Shown in pieces: positions 53,034 through 63,871 of a stretch of 64,000 nucleotides of DNA. The DNA is from Bacillus sp. THAF10. Its GTDB lineage: Bacteria; Bacillota; Bacilli; Bacillales; Bacillaceae_I. The DNA lies in contig NZ_CP045403.1 in NCBI RefSeq assembly GCF_009363695.1, positions 1,592,001-1,656,000 on the forward strand, read 5' to 3'. Made by a program: the position numbers and the translations under genes. Below the pieces are notes generated by a model. It saw only the letters and a program-made list of their open reading frames with translations. It did not search any database and was not told where the DNA came from. How positions within the stretch are numbered: the stretch's first letter is position 1; each line of letters opens with the position of its first letter.

Positions 53034-54965
53034 ATGAGGGTATCTCATGTGACGGTGCGCAGAAGACTAACCATCGTACTTCTTGTAGGAATTCTGCTGT
53101 TCAGTATCATTGATCTGCGCTTAGGGTATGTTCAAATTGCACTTGGGAATATGTTAACGGACAGGGCGAGGGATTCATGGAGTCGCAATATTCCCTTTGA
53201 ACCAGAGCGTGGGGAGATTATGGATCGAAACGGGGTTCCACTAGCAACCAACATGAGTGCACCAACCGTTTTTGTCGTTCCTAGACAAATTAAAGACCCG
53301 AATGAAACCGCCGAAAAACTTGCACCTGTCTTAAACATGTCGAAAGAGAAGTTGTACAAGCTGATCACGAAAAACTCTTCGATGGAAAAAATTAATCCAG
53401 AAGGAAGAAAAATCTCCCACGAAAAAGCAAAGGAAATACGAGCGCTCGATTTAAAAGGAGTATATATTGCAGAGGATTCGAAAAGGCACTATCCTTTTGG
53501 AAGCTATCTTTCCCATGTTCTTGGTTTTGCAGGGATTGACAACCAAGGGCTGATGGGTTTAGAGCTATATTATGATGAGCAATTAAAGGGCGAAAAAGGC
53601 TATGTTCAATTCTATTCCGATGCAAAAGGAAGAAGAATGCCAGATATTCCGGATGATTATGAGGCACCACAGGATGGACTAGACCTTAGACTAACGATTG
53701 ATTCACGGGTTCAAACCATTATGGAAAGGGAGCTTGATCTCGCACAAGAATTGTACAACCCAGATGGAATCATTGCCATTGCAATGGACCCAAACACTGG
53801 CGAAATCCTCGGAATGTCGTCTAGACCTGATTTTGATCCTGCAGAATTTCAAAGTGTTGCTCCAGAAGTGTATAACAGAAATCTGCCTGTTTGGAGTACG
53901 TATGAGCCAGGATCTACCTTTAAAATTATCACACTTGCTGCTGCTCTTGAGGAGAGCAAAGTAAACTTAACAAAAGATACATTTAATGATGGGGGCGCAG
54001 CGATGGTAGATGGTGCAAGGCTTCGTTGTTGGAAAAAAGGTGGGCATGGCCATCAGACATTTTTAGAGGTTGTCCAAAATTCATGCAACCCTGGGTTTGT
54101 AGAGCTCGGTCAACGTCTTGGTACGGACAAACTCTTTGATTATATTAAATCGTTTGGATTTGGAGAAAAAACAGGGATTGACCTAGCTGGAGAGGGAAAA
54201 GGGATTCTTTTTAAACCGGAGCAGATTGGACCAGTGGAGCTTGCAACCACAGCATTTGGTCAAGGGGTATCTGTTACTCCGATCCAGCAGGTTGCTGCAG
54301 TGGCTGCTGCGGTTAATGGAGGTATCCTCTATACACCTTATATTGCAAAGGAGTTTGTGGATCCTGTAACAGGTGAGGTGGTTTCAAGAAAAACTCCCGT
54401 GGAGAAACGCAGAGTTATTTCAGAGGAAACCTCTCAACAGGTAAGGTATGCCCTTGAGAGTGTGGTGGCGCAAGGAACTGGCCGAAATGCATTCATTGAA
54501 GGCTATCGAGTGGGCGGGAAAACAGGGACAGCTCAAAAAGTGAAGGATGGAAGGTATATGGAGAATAATCATATTGTTTCCTTCATTGGTTTCGCTCCAG
54601 CTGATGATCCTCAAATTGTTGTCTATCTTGCTGTGGATAATCCTAAGGGGACGGTTCAATTCGGTGGGGTAGTAGCAGCACCAATTGTCGGGAATATAAT
54701 GGAGGATAGCCTAATTGCCCTGGATGTGGAAAAAAGAAAAGGTCAAATTGAAAAAGAACTCCAATGGCCAGACGTCCCGCTTGTAGAAGTTCCCAACCTA
54801 AAAGGAATGACTAGAAAAGAAATACTTCAGCAGCTTGTAACACTCAAGCTAGAAGTTAGCGGAGAAGGGGATACCGTTGTCCAGCAAGCACCTGCACCTG
54901 GGACAAAAGTAGAGGAAGGTTCCACGGTGAGAGTGTATCTATCTGGAAAGAAAGAGAGCGATTGA
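53034..54965 (+). CDS. spoVD: Stage V sporulation protein D (SpoVD)
   Basis: Class B penicillin-binding protein for spore cortex synthesis in the mother cell, partner of SpoVE. One N-terminal membrane helix, transpeptidase motifs SxxK (GSTFKII), SCN (NSCNPGFVE) and KTG (GGKTGTAQ), and a single PASTA domain at the C-terminus (VPNLKGMTRKEILQQLV). 643 aa. ATG behind AAAGGGGGAACGGAATAG. A clear sigma-E promoter was not assigned. Confidence 0.95.
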   Translation: MRVSHVTVRRRLTIVLLVGILLFSIIDLRLGYVQIALGNMLTDRARDSWSRNIPFEPERGEIMDRNGVPLATNMSAPTVFVVPRQIKDPNETAEKLAPVLNMSKEKLYKLITKNSSMEKINPEGRKISHEKAKEIRALDLKGVYIAEDSKRHYPFGSYLSHVLGFAGIDNQGLMGLELYYDEQLKGEKGYVQFYSDAKGRRMPDIPDDYEAPQDGLDLRLTIDSRVQTIMERELDLAQELYNPDGIIAIAMDPNTGEILGMSSRPDFDPAEFQSVAPEVYNRNLPVWSTYEPGSTFKIITLAAALEESKVNLTKDTFNDGGAAMVDGARLRCWKKGGHGHQTFLEVVQNSCNPGFVELGQRLGTDKLFDYIKSFGFGEKTGIDLAGEGKGILFKPEQIGPVELATTAFGQGVSVTPIQQVAAVAAAVNGGILYTPYIAKEFVDPVTGEVVSRKTPVEKRRVISEETSQQVRYALESVVAQGTGRNAFIEGYRVGGKTGTAQKVKDGRYMENNHIVSFIGFAPADDPQIVVYLAVDNPKGTVQFGGVVAAPIVGNIMEDSLIALDVEKRKGQIEKELQWPDVPLVEVPNLKGMTRKEILQQLVTLKLEVSGEGDTVVQQAPAPGTKVEEGSTVRVYLSGKKESD

Positions 54966-55085
54966 ACCAAAAATACTGTTTTAGAAAGATAGGTGTCATT
55001 GGTTTATTTTTCCTAAATAGGATAGAATGGAATTATAAAGTAAAGTAGCAGTTAGGTTTAAGATTACCAAAGGGGTCTGATCTAC

Positions 55086-56555
55086 ATGAAGCTTCAACAT
55101 CTAATAGAAAATCTTCATCGATATGAAGTGTCCTCTGAATGTAACCCTGAAATCACCTCCCTTTCCATGGATTCTAGGAACGTGAGGAAGGGGAGTTTAT
55201 TCTTTTGTATAAAAGGGTACACGGTTGATGGGCATTTATTCGCTTCTGAAGCCATTAAAAATGGTGCTGTAGCAATCATCTCTGAAAAAAAACTGACATT
55301 GTCCGCACCGGTAATTGTCGTTCCTGATTCCAAAAAAGCGATGGCAATTTTAGCGGATGTCTTTTACCACCACCCAACTCATAAGATAAAACTAATAGGT
55401 GTTACAGGTACGAATGGCAAAACCACCACCACTCATATTATTGAAGCTATTCATCAAGCGTATAATCAAAAAACAGGAATGATTGGCACCATCTATATGA
55501 AAATCGGAAATGAAACTTTTCCTGTCAAAAATACTACTCCAGATGCCTTAACACTTCAGGAGTCCTTTCACCAAATGGTAGAGGAAAATGTTCAAACGGT
55601 TGTAATGGAAGTTTCTTCTCATGCGCTCCACATGGGAAGGGTGCATGGCTGTGACTTTGATGTTGCTGTTTTTACCAATTTAACGCAAGACCACCTTGAC
55701 TATCATCAAACCATGCAGGAATATCAATTCGCAAAATCGTTGCTATTTTCTTCACTAGGAAACACATACAACCAAGGTAAACCAAAATTTGCTGTATTAA
55801 ATGCGGATGATCCTTCGTGTGAATTCTATAAAACGGCTACTGCCGCTCAAGTTTTAACATACGGTATCACCGAAACTAGTGATATTATGGCCAAAAATGT
55901 TGTTGCCACGGCCAAAGGTACTGCTTTTGACCTTGTATTTGATAACAGGGTTATTCCAGTGCGTTTAAAAATGGTAGGACAATTCAGTGTCTATAATGCG
56001 CTAGCTGCAATTAGTGCTTGCTATGCTTCGAATATCCCCATGGAAACAATTGTTCCTGTAGTAGAGAGCATTACGGGAGTTCCAGGAAGATTTGAAGCAA
56101 TAGAAGCAGGTCAGGATTTCACCGTCATTGTTGATTACGCTCACACACCCGATAGCCTAGAAAATGTACTAAAAGCAACAAAAGAGCTGTCAGGCGAAAA
56201 CCTCTATTGCGTAGTTGGTTGTGGTGGTGATCGTGATCGAACTAAACGGCCGTTAATGGCAGCTGTTGCAGTAAATTATGCGAATAAAGCGGTTTTTACA
56301 TTAGATAATCCAAGATCAGAAGCAATTTCACAAATTTTTGCTGATATGGAAGCTGGTGTATTAAACAAAAAGTACGAGATTATTGAAGATCGAAAGAAAG
56401 CTATTTACCAAGTTATATCGGAAGCAAAAGCAGGAGATGTTGTTTTAATAGCTGGAAAAGGACATGAAACCTATCAAATTATTGGTGAGAGGACGCTCGA
56501 ATTTGATGACAGAAAAGTAGCCCTTGAAGCCATACAGGCAAAAAAAAGTTCATAG
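55086..56555 (+). CDS. murE: UDP-MurNAc-tripeptide synthetase (meso-DAP adding)
   Basis: Adds the third stem-peptide residue in peptidoglycan synthesis. ATP-binding GVTGTNGKTTTTH, central YAHTPDSLENVL and GCGGDRDRTKRP motifs. The substrate motif reads LDNPRSEAI; DNPR is the signature for meso-diaminopimelate rather than lysine. 489 aa. ATG behind AAAGGGGTCTGATCTAC. Confidence 0.97.
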   Translation: MKLQHLIENLHRYEVSSECNPEITSLSMDSRNVRKGSLFFCIKGYTVDGHLFASEAIKNGAVAIISEKKLTLSAPVIVVPDSKKAMAILADVFYHHPTHKIKLIGVTGTNGKTTTTHIIEAIHQAYNQKTGMIGTIYMKIGNETFPVKNTTPDALTLQESFHQMVEENVQTVVMEVSSHALHMGRVHGCDFDVAVFTNLTQDHLDYHQTMQEYQFAKSLLFSSLGNTYNQGKPKFAVLNADDPSCEFYKTATAAQVLTYGITETSDIMAKNVVATAKGTAFDLVFDNRVIPVRLKMVGQFSVYNALAAISACYASNIPMETIVPVVESITGVPGRFEAIEAGQDFTVIVDYAHTPDSLENVLKATKELSGENLYCVVGCGGDRDRTKRPLMAAVAVNYANKAVFTLDNPRSEAISQIFADMEAGVLNKKYEIIEDRKKAIYQVISEAKAGDVVLIAGKGHETYQIIGERTLEFDDRKVALEAIQAKKSS

Positions 56556-56773
56556 TCTAAAATATAACGGGTAATGAGTCATCAAAGCTCCTACATTCGT
56601 TTCGTTTTCATTACAAATGAAAAAAAGTATTTTCATGAGCATAAAAAAAAGATAAAATTTATGTTTGGTACACTGAAATTAATAATGTGTTTCATTATCA
56701 AGACAAAATGGTATTATTCATCATAGTTGATGATAATACCTCTTATTTTGCTAAAAGAAAGGAGGGAATAACG

Positions 56774-57748
56774 ATGCAACAACAGGTTATTTTATTTGCA
56801 ATCGTTATATCTTTTTTAATTACTGTACTTTTATCACCAATTTTTATTCCCTTCCTGCGAAGGCTGAAGTTTGGTCAAAGCATCAGGGAAGAAGGACCAC
56901 AATCACATCTCGTAAAAACTGGAACACCGACAATGGGTGGGATTATGATACTACTTTCCATAGTAGTAACGACACTTGTTATAACAGGTACCTTTGCTGA
57001 AGCATCTGTTGAGACGTATCTTTTACTCTTTGTAACAGTGGGATACGGGTTACTTGGCTTTTTGGATGACTTTATTAAAGTCGTGTTGAAAAGAAACCTA
57101 GGCTTAACTTCCTTGCAAAAACTAATTGGGCAAATTGTGATTGCCGTTGTTTTTTATTTCGTTTTTGTTCAATTTGATTTTTCCACAGCGGTTAGCATTC
57201 CTGGTACGGATATCTCTATTGAACTTGGATTTTTCTATGTTCTTTTTCTTATATTCTGGTTAGTTGGTTTTTCTAATGCAGTCAATCTAACGGATGGTCT
57301 GGACGGCCTTGTTTCAGGCACAGCTTCGGTGGCTTTTGGAGCATTTGCTGTTCTAGCATGGTACCAGTCACAATTTGAAGTATCCATCTTTGCAGTAGCA
57401 GTTGTAGGGGCGCTCCTTGGCTTCTTAGTTTTCAATGCACATCCTGCAAAAGTATTCATGGGCGATACTGGCTCACTTGCACTAGGTGGAGCGATCGCTA
57501 CAGTCGCAGTCTTATTGAAACTTGAAATCATTCTTATTATTATAGGAGGAGTATTCGTCATTGAAACTCTTTCCGTTATCATACAAGTTATTTCCTTTAA
57601 GGCAACTGGAAAAAGGGTCTTTAAAATGAGTCCATTGCATCACCATTATGAACTAGTTGGCTGGTCTGAGTGGCGCGTTGTGGTAACTTTCTGGACAGTA
57701 GGACTATTGTTTTCAATCCTTGGAATTTATCTAGAGGTGTGGATCTGA
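56774..57748 (+). CDS. mraY: Phospho-MurNAc-pentapeptide transferase MraY
   Basis: Integral membrane enzyme making lipid I from UDP-MurNAc-pentapeptide and undecaprenyl phosphate. Ten predicted helices. Catalytic regions: [21 protein letters not shown] (DD pair), NLTDGLDGL, and [12 protein letters not shown], plus the HHHYE loop near the end. The frame opens at 56687, but the ATG at 56774 follows AAAGGAGGGAATAACG and gives 324 aa, matching B. subtilis. One nt before murD. Confidence 0.97.
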   Translation: MQQQVILFAIVISFLITVLLSPIFIPFLRRLKFGQSIREEGPQSHLVKTGTPTMGGIMILLSIVVTTLVITGTFAEASVETYLLLFVTVGYGLLGFLDDFIKVVLKRNLGLTSLQKLIGQIVIAVVFYFVFVQFDFSTAVSIPGTDISIELGFFYVLFLIFWLVGFSNAVNLTDGLDGLVSGTASVAFGAFAVLAWYQSQFEVSIFAVAVVGALLGFLVFNAHPAKVFMGDTGSLALGGAIATVAVLLKLEIILIIIGGVFVIETLSVIIQVISFKATGKRVFKMSPLHHHYELVGWSEWRVVVTFWTVGLLFSILGIYLEVWI

Positions 57749-57749
57749 T

Positions 57750-59102
57750 ATGAAACAACTTAATCACTATGCGAATAAACATGTTTTAGTGCTGGGGCTT
57801 GCAAAAAGTGGTACTGCCACAGCGGAATTATTACATAAACTAGGTGCCAAAGTAACCGTGAATGACAAAAGTCCTCTTGAAGGAAATACACATGCACAGC
57901 ATTTGCTTTCACTTGGAATGGATGTTGTTTGTGGAGGGCATCCTCTTTCTCTATTGGATCAAAAGATTGATGTCATTTACAAAAACCCTGGAATTCCTTA
58001 TAACAATACACTGCTTGTGGAAGCAGAAAAGAAAGGCATTCCAATCTATACAGAAGTGGAGCTTGCTTATGAATTAAGTGAAGCTCCATTTATCGCTATC
58101 ACAGGTTCTAATGGCAAAACTACGACGACAACGTTGATTCATGAGATGCTGACAGCTTCTAATAAAAATCCGTTGATTGCCGGTAACATTGGGAATGTAG
58201 CAGTAGAGGTTGCACAGGAGGCAACCGAACAGAATGTGATGGTAACAGAATTGTCCTCGTTTCAACTGATGGGCATTGAAAGCTTTCGCCCTAAAGTTTC
58301 CATTCTGCTAAACATATTTGAGGCGCATCTCGATTATCATGGAACTCTAGAAGAATATGGAAGAGCCAAAGCGAGAATTTTTATGAATCAAACAAGTGAA
58401 GACTTTGCTGTTGTAAATGCTGACGACAAGAAGGTCATGGAGCTTGTAAAAGGTTCTGGTGCTACCATTGTGCCTTTTTCAACGAAAAGTAAAGTTGAGG
58501 ACGGGGCATACATGGACGCTGGAGTGGTTTATTTTAAAGGCGAACCAATAATAGAGGTCGAAGAGATTGTACTACCAGGGAAGCATAATCTTGAAAATAT
58601 TTTAGCTGCTATTTCAGCTGTTAAGCTATTTAATGGTACAAATGAAGGGATTAAAGCTGTGTTAACGACTTTCAGCGGAGTAAAGCATCGCTTGCAATTC
58701 GTAGAAAGCTATCAAGGCAGAAGGTTTTATAATGATTCTAAAGCAACGAATATTCTTTCCACACAGGCTGCACTTTCTTCATTTGAAGACAATGTGATTT
58801 TGCTTGCAGGCGGACTAGATCGTGGAAATGAGTTTGATGACCTTTTGCCAGCTCTTAAAAATGTCAAAGCTCTTGTGACGTTTGGAGAAACTGCAGAAAA
58901 ATTGAAAAAGATTGCCAAGAAGGCTGGAATAAATCAAGTAAAACATGTCGATAATGTGGAAAAAGCCGTACCGGTAGCCTATGAATTGTCAGAAAGTGGA
59001 GATGTTATCCTGTTGTCCCCTGCTTGTGCAAGCTGGGACCAATATAAAACATTTGAACAACGTGGAGACATTTTTATAGAAGCGGTGCATAAGCTTAAGT
59101 AA
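57750..59102 (+). CDS. murD: UDP-MurNAc-L-alanine:D-glutamate ligase
   Basis: Adds D-glutamate to UDP-MurNAc-alanine. Rossmann-like N-terminus ([18 protein letters not shown]), ATP motif [13 protein letters not shown], and conserved [18 protein letters not shown] and [18 protein letters not shown] segments. 450 aa. ATG overlaps the mraY stop region (TGATATG). Confidence 0.97.
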   Translation: MKQLNHYANKHVLVLGLAKSGTATAELLHKLGAKVTVNDKSPLEGNTHAQHLLSLGMDVVCGGHPLSLLDQKIDVIYKNPGIPYNNTLLVEAEKKGIPIYTEVELAYELSEAPFIAITGSNGKTTTTTLIHEMLTASNKNPLIAGNIGNVAVEVAQEATEQNVMVTELSSFQLMGIESFRPKVSILLNIFEAHLDYHGTLEEYGRAKARIFMNQTSEDFAVVNADDKKVMELVKGSGATIVPFSTKSKVEDGAYMDAGVVYFKGEPIIEVEEIVLPGKHNLENILAAISAVKLFNGTNEGIKAVLTTFSGVKHRLQFVESYQGRRFYNDSKATNILSTQAALSSFEDNVILLAGGLDRGNEFDDLLPALKNVKALVTFGETAEKLKKIAKKAGINQVKHVDNVEKAVPVAYELSESGDVILLSPACASWDQYKTFEQRGDIFIEAVHKLK

Positions 59103-59177
59103 GGGCTTGGCCACATGTGTGTTGGAAGTGAGTATAGACATCCTGCAGCCCTAATTTCATTATTAGAGGTGTTTCCT

Positions 59178-60278
59178 TTGTCTAAAAAGCGTTCAACTCC
59201 TGACATTATCCTTATACTAACCACATTGACCCTGCTCGCAGTCGGATTAATCATGGTATATAGTGCGAGTGCAGTATGGGCTGACTATAAATTTCAGGAT
59301 ACCTTCTTTTTTGCAAAAAGACAGCTTCTCTTTGCTGGCTTAGGTGTTGCTGCGATGTTTTTTATTATGAATGTGGATTATTGGACATGGCGAACATGGG
59401 CAAAGCTATTGATTCTCGTTTGTTTTTTTCTGCTTGTTATAGTTCTGATACCAGGAATTGGAATGGAGCGAAATGGCTCAAGAAGCTGGATTGGAGTCGG
59501 CGCATTTTCCGTTCAGCCATCAGAATTTATGAAAATAGCGATGATCGCTTTTCTTGCAAAATATTTAAGTGAAAATCAAAAAAAAATTACTTCCTTCAAA
59601 AAAGGCTTGGTTCCAAGTCTTGGACTCGTTTTTTTAGCCTTTGGTATGATCATGCTGCAGCCGGATTTAGGAACAGGCACCGTAATGGTTGGCACGTGTA
59701 TCGTGATGATTTATGTTGCAGGTGCTAGGATAAGTCATTTTGCTTGGCTTGGTCTTCTTGGAGTAGCGGGGTTTGTGGGGCTCGTTTTATCAGCACCATA
59801 TCGTATAAAACGAATTACCTCCTTTTTAAACCCATGGGAGGATCCATTAGGAAGTGGGTTTCAAATTATCCAATCTCTTTATGCAATCGGACCTGGAGGG
59901 CTTTTAGGATTAGGTCTCGGCCAAAGCAGGCAAAAATTCTTTTACTTACCTGAGCCGCAAACGGATTTTATCTTTGCTATTCTAGCTGAGGAACTTGGCT
60001 TCATTGGTGGAAGCTTAGTTGTATTATTGTTTGCGCTGCTTTTATGGCGAGGAGTCAGAATTGCCATTGGAGCACCTGATTTATATGGTAGCTTTTTAGC
60101 CATTGGTATTATAGCCATGATTGCCATCCAGGTTATCATAAATGTAGGTGTTGTTACGGGCTTAATGCCTGTAACTGGTATCACGCTCCCGTTTTTAAGC
60201 TATGGAGGTTCATCGTTAACATTAATGCTGCTTGCTGTTGGGATTTTATTAAATATCAGCAGATATGCAAAATATTAG
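59178..60278 (+). CDS. spoVE: SEDS-family peptidoglycan glycosyltransferase SpoVE
   Basis: SEDS polymerase with about ten membrane helices, partner of SpoVD in cortex synthesis. Signatures: VYSASAVWA, GIGMERNGSRSWIGVG, QPSEFMKI, QPDLGTGTVM, FLPEPQTDFIFAILAEELG-like YLPEPQTDFIFAILAEELG, and TGITLPFLSYGGSS. The frame opens at 59115, but TTG at 59178 follows AGAGGTG and gives 366 aa, the B. subtilis SpoVE length. As no ftsW is found next to ylaN here, a vegetative FtsW role cannot be excluded. Confidence 0.9.
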   Translation: MSKKRSTPDIILILTTLTLLAVGLIMVYSASAVWADYKFQDTFFFAKRQLLFAGLGVAAMFFIMNVDYWTWRTWAKLLILVCFFLLVIVLIPGIGMERNGSRSWIGVGAFSVQPSEFMKIAMIAFLAKYLSENQKKITSFKKGLVPSLGLVFLAFGMIMLQPDLGTGTVMVGTCIVMIYVAGARISHFAWLGLLGVAGFVGLVLSAPYRIKRITSFLNPWEDPLGSGFQIIQSLYAIGPGGLLGLGLGQSRQKFFYLPEPQTDFIFAILAEELGFIGGSLVVLLFALLLWRGVRIAIGAPDLYGSFLAIGIIAMIAIQVIINVGVVTGLMPVTGITLPFLSYGGSSLTLMLLAVGILLNISRYAKY

Positions 60279-60641
60279 TCCAACAAAATAAAACCCTTGT
60301 CCGGATTCATTTCGGTCAGGGGTTTTTATGAGTTTATATGACAAAGTATAAAAATTTGATTACAATAACTAATATTCGTTGCACATCTTTAACTAGGGTT
60401 ATACTATTAGAGTATTGTGCAATTTTGTACCATTCACAGTTTGTTTTTACAAGTTTATCAATTGGGAGATAGGGGTATTAAACTACAGCCTTTTTCCTTC
60501 CATACATAGAAATCTAGACTCACTTGGTCAAATGATTCTAATATGATAGGCTTATGTACCATTCATTTTATAAATGCATACACTGTGTATTAAATAATGA
60601 AGCTGAAGTGTTTATGAACGTGCGTTTAGGAGGATTTGACA
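60279..60641. other. spoVE-murB gap, position where murG is usually found
   Basis: About 360 bp without a gene. It holds the spoVE terminator (60290-60327), a possible -10 TATACT at 60400-60405 with TTGCAC 15 bp upstream, and the murB ribosome site. No remnant of murG is seen. Confidence 0.7.
60290..60327 (+). terminator. Terminator after spoVE
   Basis: AAAACCCTTGTCCG ... CGGTCAGGGGTTTTTA, 14-position stem with two imperfect pairs and T's. Confidence 0.85.
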
Positions 60642-61550
60642 TTGGAAAAATTATTAAAAGAACTGCAGGATAAAGAAGTCGGCAAAGTATTGCCCAATGA
60701 GCCATTGGCAAATCATACGACCATGAAAATTGGTGGACCAGCAGACATTCTTGTAGAGCCGAAGAGCCTAGAAAAACTTCAAGAAACAATGAAGGTTATT
60801 GATGCTTATAAGATGAAGTGGACCGCAATTGGCAGAGGTTCCAACCTACTTGTATCAGATAAGGGAATAGAAGGAGTCGTCATCAAGCTTGGAAATGGCA
60901 TGGATCATTTTGAGTTAGTAGGAAATGAGGTTCATGTTGGTGGAGGTTACTCTCTTATCAAGCTTGTCACTATTATTAGTAAAAAAGGGCTGGCTAACCT
61001 TGAGTTTGCTGCAGGCATACCTGGATCAGTAGGTGGAGCTGTGTATATGAATGCAGGTGCCCATGGATCAGATATGTCAAAAGTATTAAAAAAAGCTCAT
61101 ATTCTTTTTGAGGATGGAACGATGTCTTGGTTAACACCAGAAGAGTTAAACTTTTCCTACAGAACTTCTATTCTTCAAAAAGAACGACCAGGTATTTGTT
61201 TAGAGGCGGTTTTGGAAGTTGAGGAAGGGAATAGAGAGGAAATAGTCGCACTTCTTCAAAAGAACAAAGATTACCGTCGTGACACCCAGCCTTTTTCTTA
61301 TCCTTGTGCAGGTAGTATTTTCAGAAACCCACTGCCTGACTATGCAGGCCAGCTGATAGAAAAAGCAGGCTTAAAAGGCCATATGATTGGTGGAGCAAAG
61401 GTGTCTGAGATGCATGGTAATTTTATTGTTAATGATAACCATGCCAAGGCTCAGGATGTCCTTGATTTAATCGCCTTTATCAAAAAGACGGTATTTGAAA
61501 AATTTGGCGTCAAAATGGAAACTGAAGTTGAAATTATAGGAAGAAAATAG
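60642..61550 (+). CDS. murB: UDP-N-acetylenolpyruvoylglucosamine reductase MurB
   Basis: FAD enzyme reducing UDP-GlcNAc-enolpyruvate to UDP-MurNAc. FAD-binding features: [55 protein letters not shown]; catalytic Ser region AGSIFRNP and C-terminal EVEIIG. TTG at 60636 is only 1 nt from AGGAGGA; TTG at 60642 is better spaced and gives 302 aa. Confidence 0.95.
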   Translation: MEKLLKELQDKEVGKVLPNEPLANHTTMKIGGPADILVEPKSLEKLQETMKVIDAYKMKWTAIGRGSNLLVSDKGIEGVVIKLGNGMDHFELVGNEVHVGGGYSLIKLVTIISKKGLANLEFAAGIPGSVGGAVYMNAGAHGSDMSKVLKKAHILFEDGTMSWLTPEELNFSYRTSILQKERPGICLEAVLEVEEGNREEIVALLQKNKDYRRDTQPFSYPCAGSIFRNPLPDYAGQLIEKAGLKGHMIGGAKVSEMHGNFIVNDNHAKAQDVLDLIAFIKKTVFEKFGVKMETEVEIIGRK

Positions 61551-61583
61551 TAGTTTTTATCCTTGCATTCACCCCATCTATGA

Positions 61584-61589
61584 TATAAT
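61584..61589 (+). promoter_or_regulatory. Extended -10 promoter of divIB
   Basis: TATAAT preceded by TGA, about 55 nt before divIB; a partial -35 TTGCAT lies 15 bp upstream. Confidence 0.5.
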
Positions 61590-61642
61590 TATGCTAGAAA
61601 ATCTTTGCATAAAAACAGCGTAGCATCATTACGCTTGGTGGG

Positions 61643-62449
61643 GTGAAAAAGTTTTCAATGGAAAAAGGGAAAGTAGTAACACTGGAAGACCGTGTGCCGA
61701 AAATTAAGCAGCAAAGAAAGCAAAAGGCTAACAGGAGATTAATCATTTATTTATCCTTGTTTTTTATTCTGCTTTTTTTAATCATTTATTCACAATCGCC
61801 CTTAAGTAAAGTATCAGCTATCGATGTTGAGGGAAACTTCCACGTCTCAGATAAAGAGATTATTACTTTGGCAGAATTGAGTGGGGACACTAGCATTTGG
61901 AGAGTAAATGAAAAAGATGTCGCGGATCTGATAAAACAACACAAAGAGATTTCACAAACAAAAGTGCAAAGAAAGTTTCCCAACAGTGTAGTAATCAACG
62001 TTCAGGAATTTAAACGTGTTGCTTATATATACGAAAACGAAAACTATTACCCTGTCATGGAAAATGGTAAAATGCTGTCTGTACTTACGAAAGAAGAACC
62101 AACACCAGATGATGCTCCGTTGATGTTAAATTGGAAGAACGGAGAGATGGTGGAAAATTTTATTAGGGAGCTAATTAAAATTCCTCCATCTATCATTTAT
62201 TCTATTTCAGAAATTCATCACACGCCTACAGACATCGATGCCCATCATATCACTTTATTTATGAATGATGGATTTGAAGTAAGTGCGACGATACCTGGGT
62301 TTGCTAACAAAATGATCTCTTATCCTTCCATCGTCGAGCAGCTAGATCCCGCTGTTAAGGGAGTTATAAACATCGAGGTTGGTACGTTTTTTAAACCATA
62401 TGAATCAGTTGGAGAGGAAGAGGAAGCAACAGATGAAGGTGACGGGTAA
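61643..62449 (+). CDS. divIB: Cell division protein DivIB (FtsQ)
   Basis: Bitopic division protein, partner of FtsL and DivIC. Basic cytosolic N-terminus, one membrane helix (about 34-51), POTRA domain (SKVSAIDVEGNFHVSDKEIITLAEL) and beta domain, ending in an acidic tail (EEEEATDEGDG). 268 aa. GTG start at 61643 follows GGTGG. It overlaps ylxW by 17 nt. Confidence 0.95.
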   Translation: MKKFSMEKGKVVTLEDRVPKIKQQRKQKANRRLIIYLSLFFILLFLIIYSQSPLSKVSAIDVEGNFHVSDKEIITLAELSGDTSIWRVNEKDVADLIKQHKEISQTKVQRKFPNSVVINVQEFKRVAYIYENENYYPVMENGKMLSVLTKEEPTPDDAPLMLNWKNGEMVENFIRELIKIPPSIIYSISEIHHTPTDIDAHHITLFMNDGFEVSATIPGFANKMISYPSIVEQLDPAVKGVINIEVGTFFKPYESVGEEEEATDEGDG

Positions 62450-63119
62450 ACATGTTGTTCTGTCGCTTGTCTGTCTTGTGCTAGGGTTTATCGTTTCATA
62501 TTCCTATCAACTTACAAATGAGGAAGAAGCAAATGTTACAGACAGGCAATGGCAACGAGATGGGTCAATAAGAGAAACTTTATTAAAAACGGAAGAACAC
62601 AACTTAGAGCTTCAGCAGGAATTATTACAAAAACAAGAAGAAATACAATCAATAGAAGAAGAGCTTGCTAGAGGAGAACAATTAATGTTTAACCTCGTGG
62701 AAGATGTGGACAAGCTCAGAATGTATAATGGAAATGTAAAAGTACAGGGACAAGGAGTAGAGGTAACACTCGCGGATGCTTCTTATGCTCCTTCAGAAGA
62801 AAATATAAATAATTACATTGTGCATGAAAGCCATGTTTTCAAAGTGATGAATGAGCTTTTTATTTCTGGTGCGGCTGCAGTAGCTATTAATGGGCAGAGA
62901 ATAACAAACGACTCTTATATTATTTGCAATGGTCCGGTCATAACTATTGACGGCAATCAGCATCCTGCTCCATTCGTCATAACAGCGATAGGGGATTCGG
63001 AAGTAATGGTAGCAGCGCTCAATATTCTTGGGGGAGTTAAGGACCAACTAGTTGCTGATAATATTACCGTTAAGATACAAGAGCATAATCTCGTTGTGCT
63101 CGACCCTGTTATCCGTTAG
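62433..63119 (+). CDS. ylxW: YlxW, DUF881 family protein
   Basis: A 228-aa protein of the DUF881 family between divIB and sbp, with a signal anchor (VVLSLVCLVLGFIVSYSYQL), a coiled coil (about 45-85) and the extracellular DUF881 domain (NVKVQGQGVEVTLADAS, AAAVAINGQRITNDSYIICNGPVITIDG). Function unclear, envelope or division associated. The ATG at 62433 follows GAGAGGAAGAGGAAG and lies within the divIB end; the earlier in-frame start at 62379 is unlikely. Confidence 0.9.
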   Translation: MKVTGKHVVLSLVCLVLGFIVSYSYQLTNEEEANVTDRQWQRDGSIRETLLKTEEHNLELQQELLQKQEEIQSIEEELARGEQLMFNLVEDVDKLRMYNGNVKVQGQGVEVTLADASYAPSEENINNYIVHESHVFKVMNELFISGAAAVAINGQRITNDSYIICNGPVITIDGNQHPAPFVITAIGDSEVMVAALNILGGVKDQLVADNITVKIQEHNLVVLDPVIR

Positions 63120-63150
63120 AATGACTGCATGCTTATGAGGTTAGGTGTTC

Positions 63151-63870
63151 ATGGTGGACAAAAGGAAAATAAGTTTTACCATTATTACGATGATTGTAGG
63201 ACTAATGATTGCCATACAGTTTCAAACAGTAAAGCAACCGATCATTCGGGACACTCGTGATACATGGGAGCTTCGCAGTGATTTGAAACGAGAGCAAGAA
63301 ATTCAGTCGCAAATTATTCAAGAAATAAGAAAATATGACAATATGATACAGGAATATGCCATTGATCAGGAAGAAGCAAAGGGAACGGTTGTCAGAGAGA
63401 CACTTGAGGAATTAAAACAAGAAGCAGGGCTAACAGAGATGAAGGGGCCAGGAATTAGAATGACAGTCAAACCGTTGTTTAGTGAGGAAGTTTTAGGACA
63501 GCCAATGAATAATATATCTTCCGATCTTTTAAGAAGATTTGTCAATGAGTTAAATTCTTATGGGGTCCAAGAAATTAGTATCGCCAATCAACGAATTGTT
63601 AATCACACGGTCATTAGAGAAATTAATGGCAGAACGAAAGTGAATAACTCCTGGATTCCTAATGACAATTTTGAAATCATCGTAATTACCAGTGACCCGT
63701 CAAAGCTCTACAATCGTTTACAGGTTTCTAGGGCTATGGATGAATTTGCAATTGAAAATTTGATGCTAGATGTAAGCACACCCATTAATGAAGTGACAGT
63801 TCCAGCTTATGATGAACAAATCAGAGTAAAGTATATGGAACCGGTAAAAGCTGGGAAGGAGGGGAGTTGA
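63151..63870 (+). CDS. ylxX: YlxX, DUF881 family protein
   Basis: Second DUF881 protein, about 239 aa, paralogous to ylxW: signal anchor (FTIITMIVGLMIAIQFQTV), coiled coil (about 40-85), DUF881 domain (MKGPGIRMTVKP, VQEISIANQRIVNHTVIREINGRTKVNNSWI). GTG 63145 and ATG 63151 are both in frame; the ATG is better spaced from GAGGTTAGG. One base separates its stop from sbp. Confidence 0.9.
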   Translation: MVDKRKISFTIITMIVGLMIAIQFQTVKQPIIRDTRDTWELRSDLKREQEIQSQIIQEIRKYDNMIQEYAIDQEEAKGTVVRETLEELKQEAGLTEMKGPGIRMTVKPLFSEEVLGQPMNNISSDLLRRFVNELNSYGVQEISIANQRIVNHTVIREINGRTKVNNSWIPNDNFEIIVITSDPSKLYNRLQVSRAMDEFAIENLMLDVSTPINEVTVPAYDEQIRVKYMEPVKAGKEGS

Positions 63871-63871
63871 C

